Part shown: one piece after another, positions 1-7,313 of the stretch
How positions within the stretch are numbered: position 1 is the first letter of the stretch
How the letters are laid out: every line of letters starts with the position of its first letter
Source: Prevotellaceae bacterium UBA1746
GTDB taxonomy: Bacteria; Bacteroidota; Bacteroidia; Bacteroidales; Bacteroidaceae
Direction of reading: 5' to 3'
NCBI GenBank assembly: GCA_905369775.1
Contig: CAJPJR010000082.1
Coordinates: forward strand, 1 to 8,374
DNA length: 8,374 bases
Program-made: the position numbers and the translations under genes
Notes under the pieces: model-generated
What the model was told of the DNA's origin: nothing
Seen by the model: the letters and a program-made list of their open reading frames with translations, nothing else
Databases searched by the model: none

Positions 1-345
1 ACAGATATTGTTTGAAGAAAGGACGGTAAATAGCGGTGCGGACGTTGCTCTCTGATATTTGAAGCCTTATGCCTTTCAAAGCTGAGTTGTGTAATTTCTT
101 ATCCCATTTCAGCTTTTCCTCATTTTGGTCTATTACTTCAAAAAGTTCCTTTTCCATTTTACAACCAGAAGCAATTACTTTTTCTACCTCTGCATTGTAG
201 TGTGCTACTCCCCGTGTCAAATTTCCCATCAATACTTGTTTTGATGAGTTGTAGCACCACGCGTCTCTGTGGGTGATATCTCCTGCAGAAAAGATAGAGA
301 AGATTGTATTCTTATCTTCTTTATTTTTGCTACCCATAAGTATAA
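1..345 (-). other. AT-rich segment encoding part of the target recognition domain
   Basis: Within the Type ISP gene, base composition changes near position 345 (about residue 1241). By hand count bases 1-360 hold about 138 G+C (38%), while the next 60 bases hold about 33 (55%) and a line in the methyltransferase part about 38 of 60 (63%). Codons change with it: AAA, AAT, GAA, ATA and TCA replace AAG, AAC, GAG, ATC and TCG. The reading frame stays open and still carries family-like motifs (WCYNS and YRPF), so this is coding sequence of a different origin, not a frameshifted tail. A weaker dip, about 43% G+C at 781-840, lies in the methyltransferase part. Recombinational exchange of the specificity domain is the inference; the composition change itself is seen. 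Confidence 0.75.
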
Positions 346-3300
346 ACGTGTCGAAGAGTCCATCGCGTTGGTTGATCCAGTCGTGCTTCTCGTTGGGCGT
401 GATGAGTGTCCAGTCTAAGCCGCGATAGGATTGGGCTTGCGTGATTTTGCGGAGCTTCTCTTCGCGGCTGAGGTAGTCGCCAATGTCGTGATAGTAGATT
501 TGGCATTGGTCCAATCGTCGGCCTTCTGGATAGCGCACCAACAAGGTGATGGCAATGGGCGTGCGGCTGCCACTGCCAAAAATTTTTCCGCCTTCTCTTC
601 GCGAAAGTTCGCCGCTGGTGCGTTGGTTGCCTCGCAGGTTGTAGACATAGATTTTGTCGAATTCCTTTTCGAGCGAAGCACGGAAGCCGTCGTGGCTGTT
701 GCCATCTATCCAAGCCCCATTGGAGATGAAAGCAATGACACCTCCATCTTCGGGCGAAAGGCGGTCGGTGGCCCAGCGATAGGCACGGATGTAGCTGTCG
801 TATAGTGATTGCACAGTGGTTGATTTATTAGAAACTGCTGCCACATAGGTTTCGGCTATGCGTTGGTCGAGGACGGGATATTTTTGGTTTTGCGCATTGT
901 CGTTGGCCGACTTCTGCCCCACGGAATAGGGCGGATTGCCGATGATGACGCGGATGGGTGTGCGACGCTGCGCTTCCACCGCTTCGGTGTTCTCCTTGAA
1001 AAAGCCTTTGAAGATGTCGTCGTCGCTGTTTTCGCCCAGTTGGAAGGTGTCGGTGAGGCAGATGCCATCATAGGGCAGATATTCCGACTGCGGACACACC
1101 TCTTGAAAGACGCTCTCGATGTTGACATCGGCAATGTAGTAGGCCAGCAACACGAGTTCGTTGGCGTGAATCTCGTGCCTGTATTTGCGCACCATGTCTT
1201 CGGGATGGATGAGCCCCGACTGCAAAAGGCGCGTGATGAAAGTGCCCGTGCCGGTGAAGGGGTCGAGCACGTGGACGTTTTCTTGCGTGAGGGCGGCGCC
1301 GAACTCCGATTGCAGCACCTCGTCCACCGAATGGAGGATGAAGTCCACACACTCCACGGGGGTGTAGACCGTGCCGAGCTTTTCGACGGTGAGGGGGAAG
1401 GCGCGTTTGAAGAACTTCTCATAGAGGTTTTTGATCACCGTCTGTTTTCCCTCGAGATTGTCGATCTTACCGACGTTGGCGCGCACCGATTCGTAGAAGT
1501 TGGAGAGCACGGTGAGGTCCTTGTCCACAGCTTCCGATTCGAGCAAGTCGATCATCATTTGCATGGACGAGGAGATGGAGTTGTTGCTCACAAACTGATA
1601 GTCGGCAAAGAGGGCTTCGAAGACGGGGCGCGTGATGAGGTGCTGCGCGAGCATCTCGATGCACTGTTCGGCGGTGATGCCGGGATTGAGGTTGTGGCGG
1701 AGGGTACGGACAAACTCGTCGAACTCGGCGGAGTATTTTCCGCCTTCGCCCGTGACGAGGCGCGCAATGCGCGCGATGTATTTCTTGGCTATTTCGCCCA
1801 CTTCGGCCGCCCAGTTTTCCCAATAGAGGCGGTCGCCGCATTTCTCCACGAGTTTGGCAAAGATGTTTTGCTGGGTGGCACCGAATTGGAGGGTGAGCTG
1901 GTGGGCAACTTCTTGATTGGAGATTTCCTGCGCGTCGTGGTGGTCGTTGGCGTCGCCCGCGAGTGTGCTCCCTCCCACACCGGTGCGTCCCAGTCCGGGC
2001 AGGCCGACGGTGACCTTCGCGCCCTTGTCTCGGTTGAGGGCGATGGTGTTGACGTGGGCATTGAAATGATCGTCGTGCGAACGGAGTGCATTGAGAATGT
2101 CCCACACCACGGAGAAGGTCTTGTTGTCGTTGAGGGCTTCTTCGGGGGTGGTGCCTTCGGGCACGATGACGGGGATGATGATGTAGCCATATTTCTTTTC
2201 GTCAGGCTGTCCGCGACGGAAGGAGCGCATGACGCGTCCCACGCTCTGCACCACATCGACCTGCGAGTTGCGCGCCGAGAGGAAGAGCACGGCATCGAGT
2301 GCCGGCACGTCGACGCCCTCGGACAGACAGCGCACATTGGTCACCACGCGACATTCCTGCGGATCGTCGGCCTCTTCGGCCAACCAAGCCAAGGCCGCAT
2401 TGCGCTCGGTGGCGCCCATGCTGCCATCGACGTGGCGAGCCTTGATGTGCACCACCGACGCGCGCTCTTCGTCGGAGAGCGTCTCGTTGTAGAGGGCGGA
2501 GACGCGGGGCAGCACGTGCTCGATGTTGCGCGAGGTGCCGGGCTCGTCTTCGCGCCCAATCTTGTGGGTGAAGGCCAAGGCGCGGCGCATGAGGCGCGGG
2601 TCGGCATCCCAAGTCACGCCCTTGTCGCCGAGGATCTTTTTCGAGAGGCCGTTGATCACGCCGATGAGTCGGCCGGTGTCGTCGTAGTTGAGTTCCTTGG
2701 CATTGAGGTCTTTCACCTGCTTCATGAGGTCGGCAGGGATCATGTCTTCCGACACGGTGAGCACCAGCACTTTGTAGTCGGTGAGGATGCCATTTTGCAC
2801 CGCATAGGAGAAGTTGACGCGATAGAATTCTTGGCCATAGAGCGTCTCGTCGTCCATGGAACAGAGCACACAATCGTTTTTGCTGGCTTTGATTCGGGCA
2901 TTCTCGCCATAAAGCCGCGGGGTGGCCGTCATATAAAGTCGCTTTCGGCCGCGAATGAAGTCATCGTTGTGAATCTTGATGAAGTTGCTTTCGTCTTTGG
3001 TCGACAATTTGACGCCCGTGGTGCGGTGGGCTTCGTCGCAGACCACGAAATCGAAGACGCCGAACTCGCCGCCCGTTCGCGCCAAAAGCGCGGCTTGTGC
3101 CTCTGCCACCACGTCGATGCTCTGATAGGTGGAGAAGACCACGGTGAGCCCATCGTGGTTGCGGTAGGAAAGGAGTTGGCGTGTGATCGACGCGGTGTTG
3201 GTCGAAGCCGGGAGGGCCAGGTCGACGATGGAAGTTTCTAACTCGTCGTTGGGGTTGCCGCGCTTGATCTTGCGCGAAGCTCGGCTGTCCGAACAGATGC

Positions 3301-4066
3301 AGACGGCTTTGATGGGCGTTTCGGCATCGCCCATCCAGTCGTTGAGCGATTGTCCCAAGAGGGCAATGCTGGGCACGAGGAAGAGGACCAAGCCTTTGCC
3401 CTCGAGTTCTTGTTCGATGAGTTTGAGCGAGGTGAACGTCTTGCCCGTGCCGCAGGCCATGATGAGTTTACCGCGGTCGTGCGAAAGGAAGTGTTGGTGC
3501 GCGGCTTTGAGGGCCTCGCGCTGGTGCTCGCGGAGTTGCTTCTTTTCAGACAAGGCGGCCTTGCCTTCCAGCCCTTCGAAGATCTTGCTCCAATCGACGG
3601 CTGAATGGTCGAGATCATAGAGATTGACACGCGACACCGGAGGGAGCTGATTTTGTATGGCTTCCTCGGCATTGCTGCCCCAGTGGGAGGTGGTGGCAAT
3701 CCACAAACGATGAGCAAAGGAGGTGGTCTGCAACGTGACCTCGTTGGTGAAGGTGCGGCTCGATGTGGCTAAAAACGAATCGACTGCGGCTTTGTCGATC
3801 ACGGTATCTTCGGCATAGCACTTGCACTGAATCGCCCAGTAGTCGCCCTCGTGGGTTTTGGCCACGAGATCGATACCGGTGTCTTGCCCTCCGAAGTCTT
3901 TGCGTGAGGGAAACTCTTCCCACAACCAAACGTGTTCAAAAAGATGGGCATAGCGGGCATCTGTTTTAAGCCATGCACGCATGAGGCGCTCAAATTGCGT
4001 ACCCTTTTCTTTTTCGGTGAAGGACGTGGCTCGAAAATGCGAAAGTATGTCGTAGATCGTATTCAT
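1..4066 (-). CDS. Type ISP restriction-modification enzyme: single-chain nuclease, translocase and N6-adenine methyltransferase (C-terminus cut off)
   Basis: I translated the minus strand from 4066 to the window edge and found 1355 codons with no stop. The ATG is the first after an in-frame TAG at 4112-4114. Domains seen: an Mrr-like PD-(D/E)xK nuclease in residues ~1-130 (GID with D66, then Q80-C81-K82); a superfamily 2 helicase/translocase at ~185-640 (Walker A GTGKT with K209, DEAH 344-347, TATP 380-383, QSVGRVMR 607-614); a coupler at ~640-880; a gamma-class adenine-N6 methyltransferase at ~880-1180 (DPFTGTGTF 935-943, NPPY 1044-1047, FISN 1113-1116, RGN at 1145); then the start of the target recognition domain, ending near YRPF 1347-1350. 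This is the order of LlaGI and LlaBIII, about 1.6 kb of residues long, so some 200-250 residues probably lie outside the window. In that family one cytoplasmic protein methylates an asymmetric site on one strand, and unmodified sites trigger ATP-driven translocation and cleavage. All catalytic motifs are intact, so it looks functional. Specificity cannot be read from the sequence. No separate methylase or specificity gene is visible, nor needed. Confidence 0.93.
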   Translation of the reverse strand, partial: MNTIYDILSHFRATSFTEKEKGTQFERLMRAWLKTDARYAHLFEHVWLWEEFPSRKDFGGQDTGIDLVAKTHEGDYWAIQCKCYAEDTVIDKAAVDSFLATSSRTFTNEVTLQTTSFAHRLWIATTSHWGSNAEEAIQNQLPPVSRVNLYDLDHSAVDWSKIFEGLEGKAALSEKKQLREHQREALKAAHQHFLSHDRGKLIMACGTGKTFTSLKLIEQELEGKGLVLFLVPSIALLGQSLNDWMGDAETPIKAVCICSDSRASRKIKRGNPNDELETSIVDLALPASTNTASITRQLLSYRNHDGLTVVFSTYQSIDVVAEAQAALLARTGGEFGVFDFVVCDEAHRTTGVKLSTKDESNFIKIHNDDFIRGRKRLYMTATPRLYGENARIKASKNDCVLCSMDDETLYGQEFYRVNFSYAVQNGILTDYKVLVLTVSEDMIPADLMKQVKDLNAKELNYDDTGRLIGVINGLSKKILGDKGVTWDADPRLMRRALAFTHKIGREDEPGTSRNIEHVLPRVSALYNETLSDEERASVVHIKARHVDGSMGATERNAALAWLAEEADDPQECRVVTNVRCLSEGVDVPALDAVLFLSARNSQVDVVQSVGRVMRSFRRGQPDEKKYGYIIIPVIVPEGTTPEEALNDNKTFSVVWDILNALRSHDDHFNAHVNTIALNRDKGAKVTVGLPGLGRTGVGGSTLAGDANDHHDAQEISNQEVAHQLTLQFGATQQNIFAKLVEKCGDRLYWENWAAEVGEIAKKYIARIARLVTGEGGKYSAEFDEFVRTLRHNLNPGITAEQCIEMLAQHLITRPVFEALFADYQFVSNNSISSSMQMMIDLLESEAVDKDLTVLSNFYESVRANVGKIDNLEGKQTVIKNLYEKFFKRAFPLTVEKLGTVYTPVECVDFILHSVDEVLQSEFGAALTQENVHVLDPFTGTGTFITRLLQSGLIHPEDMVRKYRHEIHANELVLLAYYIADVNIESVFQEVCPQSEYLPYDGICLTDTFQLGENSDDDIFKGFFKENTEAVEAQRRTPIRVIIGNPPYSVGQKSANDNAQNQKYPVLDQRIAETYVAAVSNKSTTVQSLYDSYIRAYRWATDRLSPEDGGVIAFISNGAWIDGNSHDGFRASLEKEFDKIYVYNLRGNQRTSGELSRREGGKIFGSGSRTPIAITLLVRYPEGRRLDQCQIYYHDIGDYLSREEKLRKITQAQSYRGLDWTLITPNEKHDWINQRDGLFDTFILMGSKNKEDKNTIFSIFSAGDITHRDAWCYNSSKQVLMGNLTRGVAHYNAEVEKVIASGCKMEKELFEVIDQNEEKLKWDKKLHNSALKGIRLQISESNVRTAIYRPFFKQYL

Positions 4067-4114
4067 TTTATAGCTATTGGTGTGAGGAAATCTCCATTCG
4101 GAAGAGTGGGCCTA

Positions 4115-4122
4115 CAAATCGA
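4115..4122 (-). promoter_or_regulatory. Weak candidate -7 element for the Type ISP gene
   Basis: On the minus strand this reads TCGATTTG, five of six fixed positions of the Bacteroidota -7 consensus TAnnTTTG. It would place the transcript start some 40 bases before the ATG at 4066. No convincing -33 TTTG lies at the usual 19-21 base spacing; the nearest TTTA is about 25 bases away. The 16 codons before the ATG have no Shine-Dalgarno site but end in an AT-rich stretch (TATAAA), as often seen in this phylum. This is a guess from one partial match. Confidence 0.2.
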
Positions 4123-4137
4123 AATGAAATGCTCTTG

Positions 4138-4157
4138 TGCCCCGGGGTAAATGGGCA
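4138..4157 (-). repeat. Inverted repeat upstream of the Type ISP gene
   Basis: Arms TGCCC (4138-4142) and GGGCA (4153-4157) can pair around a 10-base loop. They overlap a perfect 8-base palindrome, CCCCGGGG, at 4140-4147. No T-tract follows in either direction, so a simple intrinsic terminator is unlikely. It lies about 70 bases before the Type ISP start and could be an operator or a leader hairpin, or may mean nothing. Confidence 0.35.
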
Positions 4158-4174
4158 TTCTCCTGCGGGGGGCA

Positions 4175-4189
4175 GACCGAAGTTCGGTC
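4175..4189 (-). repeat. Perfect inverted repeat after the transporter operon
   Basis: GACCGAA and TTCGGTC are perfect 7-base arms around a single central base; as RNA this gives a 6-base-pair stem with a 3-base loop. It begins 24 bases beyond the permease stop codon. A C-run, not a T-run, follows on the minus strand, so it is not a standard intrinsic terminator. It could stabilise the transporter mRNA end or bind a dimeric regulator of the Type ISP gene. The rest of the 146-base gap holds the pair at 4138-4157 and nothing else I recognise. Confidence 0.4.
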
Positions 4190-4212
4190 GTATAGATAGA
4201 ATTTCGGGACGT

Positions 4213-5532
4213 TCAACGATAGCGCACCCATTTCAGGATTTCGCGCACGGTGGGTTTCTTGCCATACATGAGAATGCCGACGCGATAGATCTTGCCGGCG
4301 AGCCACGTCATGCCGAAGGCTGAACCGTAGAGAAGCGTGAGGCTGAGCAATACTTGCCAAATGGGCACACCGAAGGGGACGCGAACCATCATGACCATGG
4401 GGGAGGTGAGGGGGAAGAGCGAAGTCCAAAAGGCCAAGGGACCGTCGGTGTTGCTACTGCTGCCGATGGCGGCATACATGCCGAAGATGAGCAGGAGGGT
4501 GACGGGGAGGGTGAACTGGGTGGAGTCTTCCTGACTGTTGACGGCCGAACCGACGGCGGCGAGGAAGGAGGCGAAGAGGAGGTAGCCGCCGATGAAGTAG
4601 AGGACGAAGCAAATGAGGATTTCGAGGAGGGGGAGGTTGAGCGCTGCGGTGAGGGCTTGGGTGATGTCTTCGGGCAGGGCGGGCGCCGTGCCTTGGAGTT
4701 GAGCACCGGCCGCGGCGGCATGGGTGGCCGTGGCTCCTCCGTCGGCGGAGAAACCGAAAAGGACGCTGCCCACCGTGAGCAGCAGGGTGATGAGCGTTCC
4801 CCAAATGGCCAATTGGGTGATGCCGACGAGGGCGATACCGATGATTTTGCCCATCATGAGTTGGAAGGGGCGCACGCTCGAGACCATGATTTCCATGATG
4901 CGGTTGGTTTTTTCTTCGAGCACGCCTTGGAGCACCATCATGCCATAGGACATGACGAAAAGGTAGATGAGCATGGTCGTGACAAGACCGATGACGCGGG
5001 CGAGGGTGGTCGACGAAGTAGTGTCGCGGCCGTTGGCATCCCACTTCTTGGTGCTGGCTTTCACATTGCGCTGCATGTCGGAGACGATGACATTGAGCTG
5101 CGGAATGTTGTAGTGTTGGAGTTTCTCTTGGCGTACGGCTTCGTCGAGGTTGTTTTCCACATAGTCGATGAGGTCGGGCTGCACTTCCTTGGCACCGGAG
5201 ATGCTCAGCGCGTCGGGGTGTTGGGAGAGGTCGCCGCGAATCTCGACCACGGCTTCATAGGGGCTGTCGGCGGATTTGTAGTTGGGGCGTAACACGCTGT
5301 CGACGGTGAGGGCGAAACGCGGGTCGGGCTTGAAGGCCGTGGCATAGCGGCCGGTGGGATCGATGAGGGCGATTTGGCGTGCCGTCTCGTCATTGCCGAT
5401 GCGACTCAGCAGAACGGGGGTCGCAATGATGCCCACGAAGAGGAAGGGCATGAGGAGGGTGAGCACGATGAAGGAGGTCTTGCGTATGCGGGTGAGGAAC
5501 TCGCGGCGGATGATGAGGAATATCTTATCCAT
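4213..5532 (-). CDS. ABC-2 type transporter permease, NatB family
   Basis: Inner-membrane permease of 439 residues that would work with the ATPase encoded just upstream. A basic N-terminus (IIRREFLTRIRKTS) leads into a first membrane helix at ~21-43. A large extracytoplasmic domain follows (~45-178), then a cluster of helices at ~179-203, 231-260, 301-330, 339-359, 369-387 and 391-413. The stretch LEEKTNRIMEIMVSSVRP (205-222) is the typical ABC-2/NatB signature between helices. This helix-domain-helix layout matches NatB/YhaP permeases; NatB of Bacillus exports sodium, but the substrate here cannot be told. The ATG at 5532 was chosen because the protein then starts as family members do and overlaps the ATPase stop by 8 bases; the frame is open back to 5739, but those 69 residues are a Ser/Pro/Thr-rich shadow of the ATPase. 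An Ala/Gly-rich loop at ~261-295 is longer than the signature regions around it. Confidence 0.9.
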   Translation of the reverse strand: MDKIFLIIRREFLTRIRKTSFIVLTLLMPFLFVGIIATPVLLSRIGNDETARQIALIDPTGRYATAFKPDPRFALTVDSVLRPNYKSADSPYEAVVEIRGDLSQHPDALSISGAKEVQPDLIDYVENNLDEAVRQEKLQHYNIPQLNVIVSDMQRNVKASTKKWDANGRDTTSSTTLARVIGLVTTMLIYLFVMSYGMMVLQGVLEEKTNRIMEIMVSSVRPFQLMMGKIIGIALVGITQLAIWGTLITLLLTVGSVLFGFSADGGATATHAAAAGAQLQGTAPALPEDITQALTAALNLPLLEILICFVLYFIGGYLLFASFLAAVGSAVNSQEDSTQFTLPVTLLLIFGMYAAIGSSSNTDGPLAFWTSLFPLTSPMVMMVRVPFGVPIWQVLLSLTLLYGSAFGMTWLAGKIYRVGILMYGKKPTVREILKWVRYR

Positions 5533-6472
5533 GGTCGGGGGCTGAGGGAGTGGAGAGGTCGGCGCCGACGGTGCGCACGAAGATGTCGCGCATGGTGGGG
5601 AGGTGTTCGGCGAAAGTGATGGGCTCGACTTGCTCGACGAGGTGGCGGAGGAGTTCGGCGTTGGTGACGTCGGGCGATTTGCGCAGCAGGTAGGTGCGGT
5701 GGCCTTCGGCGTCGGGCGCGCCGGCTTCGCTGATCTCAAAAAGGCGGTCGACGGGCCGGAGCACTTCGCCGGCCGCGGTGAGGGAGTAGGTGTTGTCGCG
5801 GAAACGGCGGCGCACGTCGCTCACTTCGCCGCTGAGTACCACACGGGAGTGGCTGATGAGGGCGATGTCGTCGCAGAGTTCTTCGACGCTCTCCATGTTG
5901 TGGGTGGAGAAGATGACGGTGTGGCCGGCGTCGCGGAGTTCGAGGATTTCGCGCTTGAGGAGGTCGGCGTTGAGGGGGTCGAAGCCTGAGAAGGGTTCGT
6001 CGAAAATGAGCAAGGGCGGGCGGTGCACCACGGTGGTGATGAATTGCACTTTTTGCTGCATGCCTTTGGAGAGTTCTTCGAGACGCTTGTTCCACCAATC
6101 GGTGATTTCGAGTTTCTCAAACCAGGCTTGCAAGCGGTTTTTGGCTTCGCGGGCGGAGAGGCCTTTGAGTTGGGCGAGGTAGACGGCCTGTTCGCCGACT
6201 TTCATTTTCTTGTAGAGTCCGCGTTCCTCCGGGAGGTAGCCGATGTGTGCCACATCGTTTTGCGTGAGCGGATGTCCGTCGAAGGTGACGGTGCCGCTGT
6301 CGGGGGCCGTGATGTGGTTGATGATGCGGATGAGGGTGGTTTTGCCGGCGCCGTTGTGACCGAGCAGGCCGAAGATGTGGCCGCGCTGCACGTCGATGCT
6401 CACATCGTCGAGGGCGGTGTGAGTGGCAAAGCGCTTGCTGACGTGCGAGGCGGAGAGAATGAGGTCGTTCAT
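5525..6472 (-). CDS. ABC transporter ATP-binding protein, NatA/YhaQ type with C-terminal DUF4162-like domain
   Basis: Cytoplasmic ATPase of 315 residues that powers the permease encoded next to it. All nucleotide-binding motifs are present: Walker A GHNGAGKT (38-45), a Q-loop region reading GYLPEERGLY (78-87), signature LSKGMQQ (134-140), Walker B LLIFDEP (154-160), D-loop SGFDP (162-166) and switch histidine H191. The PEERGLY form is common in NatA/YhaQ ATPases. Residues ~215-305 form an extra C-terminal domain fitting DUF4162, found in this subgroup. The stop TAA overlaps the permease start (ATGGATAA), so the two are probably translated together. The start ATG at 6472 gives a normal N-terminus (LSASHVSKRF) but has no Shine-Dalgarno site and lies close behind a terminator. 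ABC ATPase is certain; substrate and direction are not, though export is usual for this family. Confidence 0.93.
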   Translation of the reverse strand: MNDLILSASHVSKRFATHTALDDVSIDVQRGHIFGLLGHNGAGKTTLIRIINHITAPDSGTVTFDGHPLTQNDVAHIGYLPEERGLYKKMKVGEQAVYLAQLKGLSAREAKNRLQAWFEKLEITDWWNKRLEELSKGMQQKVQFITTVVHRPPLLIFDEPFSGFDPLNADLLKREILELRDAGHTVIFSTHNMESVEELCDDIALISHSRVVLSGEVSDVRRRFRDNTYSLTAAGEVLRPVDRLFEISEAGAPDAEGHRTYLLRKSPDVTNAELLRHLVEQVEPITFAEHLPTMRDIFVRTVGADLSTPSAPDHG

Positions 6473-6489
6473 GCGGGGACGTTAATGAG

Positions 6490-6528
6490 AAAAAGTCTGC
6501 GACGCGGCGTGATGAGCCGGCCGCAGAC
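6490..6528 (-). terminator. Intrinsic terminator after lpxH
   Basis: Read on the minus strand, GTCTGCG (6528-6522) pairs with CGCAGAC (6501-6495) in a perfect 7-base stem, followed at once by TTTTT (6494-6490). A short inner GGC/GCC pairing can extend the hairpin. It begins 20 bases past the lpxH stop and should end the MIP18-comF-lpxH transcript. Its U-tract ends only 17 bases before the ATPase start codon. Confidence 0.75.
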
Positions 6529-6537
6529 GGTGGTGAG

Positions 6538-6547
6538 TCGATATCGA
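6538..6547. repeat. Ten-base palindrome between lpxH and its terminator
   Basis: TCGATATCGA is a perfect palindrome starting 1 base past the lpxH stop. It could be an operator half-way to the transporter operon, but a site this short may occur by chance. Confidence 0.2.
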
Positions 6548-6548
6548 A

Positions 6549-7313
6549 TCAGGGTTCGGATTCGCCTTCGATGTAGTCTTCGAGATAGAGTTGCTCGCCG
6601 TCAAACACGGCGTAGGTGAAGAGTTGGATCCAGTCGCCGAGGAGTACGACGCGGGCGCTGCGGGAGAGCATGAGGTCGTAGTCGAGATGGCGGTGCCCGA
6701 AAATGAAGAAGTTGATGTCGGGGTGATCCTTGAGATAGGACTTGGCAAAGAGGATGAGGGGCTCTTTGTCCTCGCCTTGGAAGGGCGGTTCGCGGCCGTC
6801 TTCGCGCTTGAGGCGACTGTGTTTGGCCCATTGCAGGCCGAAGCTCACGCCCCAGCGCGGATGGAGGGCGGCGAAGAGACATTGCGCCACGCGATTGTGG
6901 AAGAGGGCGCGGAGGAAGGTGAAACTGCGACTTTCGACACCGAGGCCGTCGCCGTGGGCGAGATAGAAAATCTTGTCGGCGATCTCGACAGTACTGGGCG
7001 AGGTGTGGAGCACCACGCCGCACTCTTCGACCAAATAATCGTGCATCCACAGGTCGTGGTTGCCGGTGAAATAGTGGACCTCGACACCGAGGTCGGTGAG
7101 TTCGGAGAGTTTGCCTAAGAAACGCGTGTAGCCTTTGGGGACGACGGTCTTGTACTCGAACCAAAAGTCGAACATGTCGCCCAACAGGTAGATGGCGCCG
7201 GCTTTGAGTTTGATGGAGTCGAGAAAGCGTACCAAACGCCGTTCTTGCATGCGGCGGCTTTGGATGGCGAGACTGCCCAGGTGGGCGTCCGACAGGAAAT
7301 AGATGGGCTTCAT
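6549..7313 (-). CDS. lpxH: UDP-2,3-diacylglucosamine diphosphatase LpxH
   Basis: Metallophosphoesterase of 254 residues, normal for LpxH. The enzyme cuts UDP-2,3-diacylglucosamine into lipid X (2,3-diacylglucosamine 1-phosphate) and UMP, a step of lipid A synthesis at the inner face of the inner membrane. All metal-binding blocks are present in order: SDAHLG with D9 and H11, GDMFDFWFEY with D46, GNHD with N85 and H86, HGDG with H120, and GHRH with H207 and H209. The segment RSFTFLRALFHNRVAQCLFAAL (split at ~129-150) is hydrophobic and basic and fits the helical cap that grips the acyl chains. The ATG overlaps the comF stop as ATGA, so translation is probably coupled, and the family-typical N-terminus MKPIYFLSDAH supports this start. 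A related phosphoesterase with another substrate is possible, but the motif set favours LpxH. Confidence 0.88.
   Translation of the reverse strand: MKPIYFLSDAHLGSLAIQSRRMQERRLVRFLDSIKLKAGAIYLLGDMFDFWFEYKTVVPKGYTRFLGKLSELTDLGVEVHYFTGNHDLWMHDYLVEECGVVLHTSPSTVEIADKIFYLAHGDGLGVESRSFTFLRALFHNRVAQCLFAALHPRWGVSFGLQWAKHSRLKREDGREPPFQGEDKEPLILFAKSYLKDHPDINFFIFGHRHLDYDLMLSRSARVVLLGDWIQLFTYAVFDGEQLYLEDYIEGESEP

Noticed and set aside
431..805. Plus-strand open frame of 124 residues near the left edge, considered as a small gene.
   Set aside because: Antisense to conserved methyltransferase motifs (FISN, RGN, NPPY region) of the Type ISP gene.
863..3241. Plus-strand open frame of 792 residues.
   Set aside because: It is exactly antisense to the helicase and methyltransferase parts of the Type ISP gene, whose minus frame has all catalytic motifs. 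The plus-strand product is rich in His, Val, Gly and Glu with no recognisable domain, as expected for an antisense shadow of GC-rich coding DNA.
4175..4189. Inverted repeat considered as the terminator of the transporter operon.
   Set aside because: No T-tract follows on the minus strand (a C-run does), and none that is convincing on the plus strand, so I kept it only as an inverted repeat.
4112..4429. Minus-strand open frame of 105 residues reaching into the gap.
   Set aside because: Its start part overlaps the permease C-terminus in another frame, and the product resembles no family. The gap itself looks non-coding.
4354..5292. Plus-strand open frame of 312 residues.
   Set aside because: Antisense to the NatB-type permease; very Gly/Glu/Asp-rich, no domain.
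5533..5739. Upstream extension of the permease to an earlier ATG at 5739.
   Set aside because: The added 69 residues are low-complexity and lie over the ATPase C-terminal domain in another frame. The start at 5532 gives a typical N-terminus and an 8-base overlap.
6023..6619. Plus-strand open frame of 198 residues across the ATPase start and terminator.
   Set aside because: Antisense to the ATPase Walker A region; composition is that of a shadow frame.
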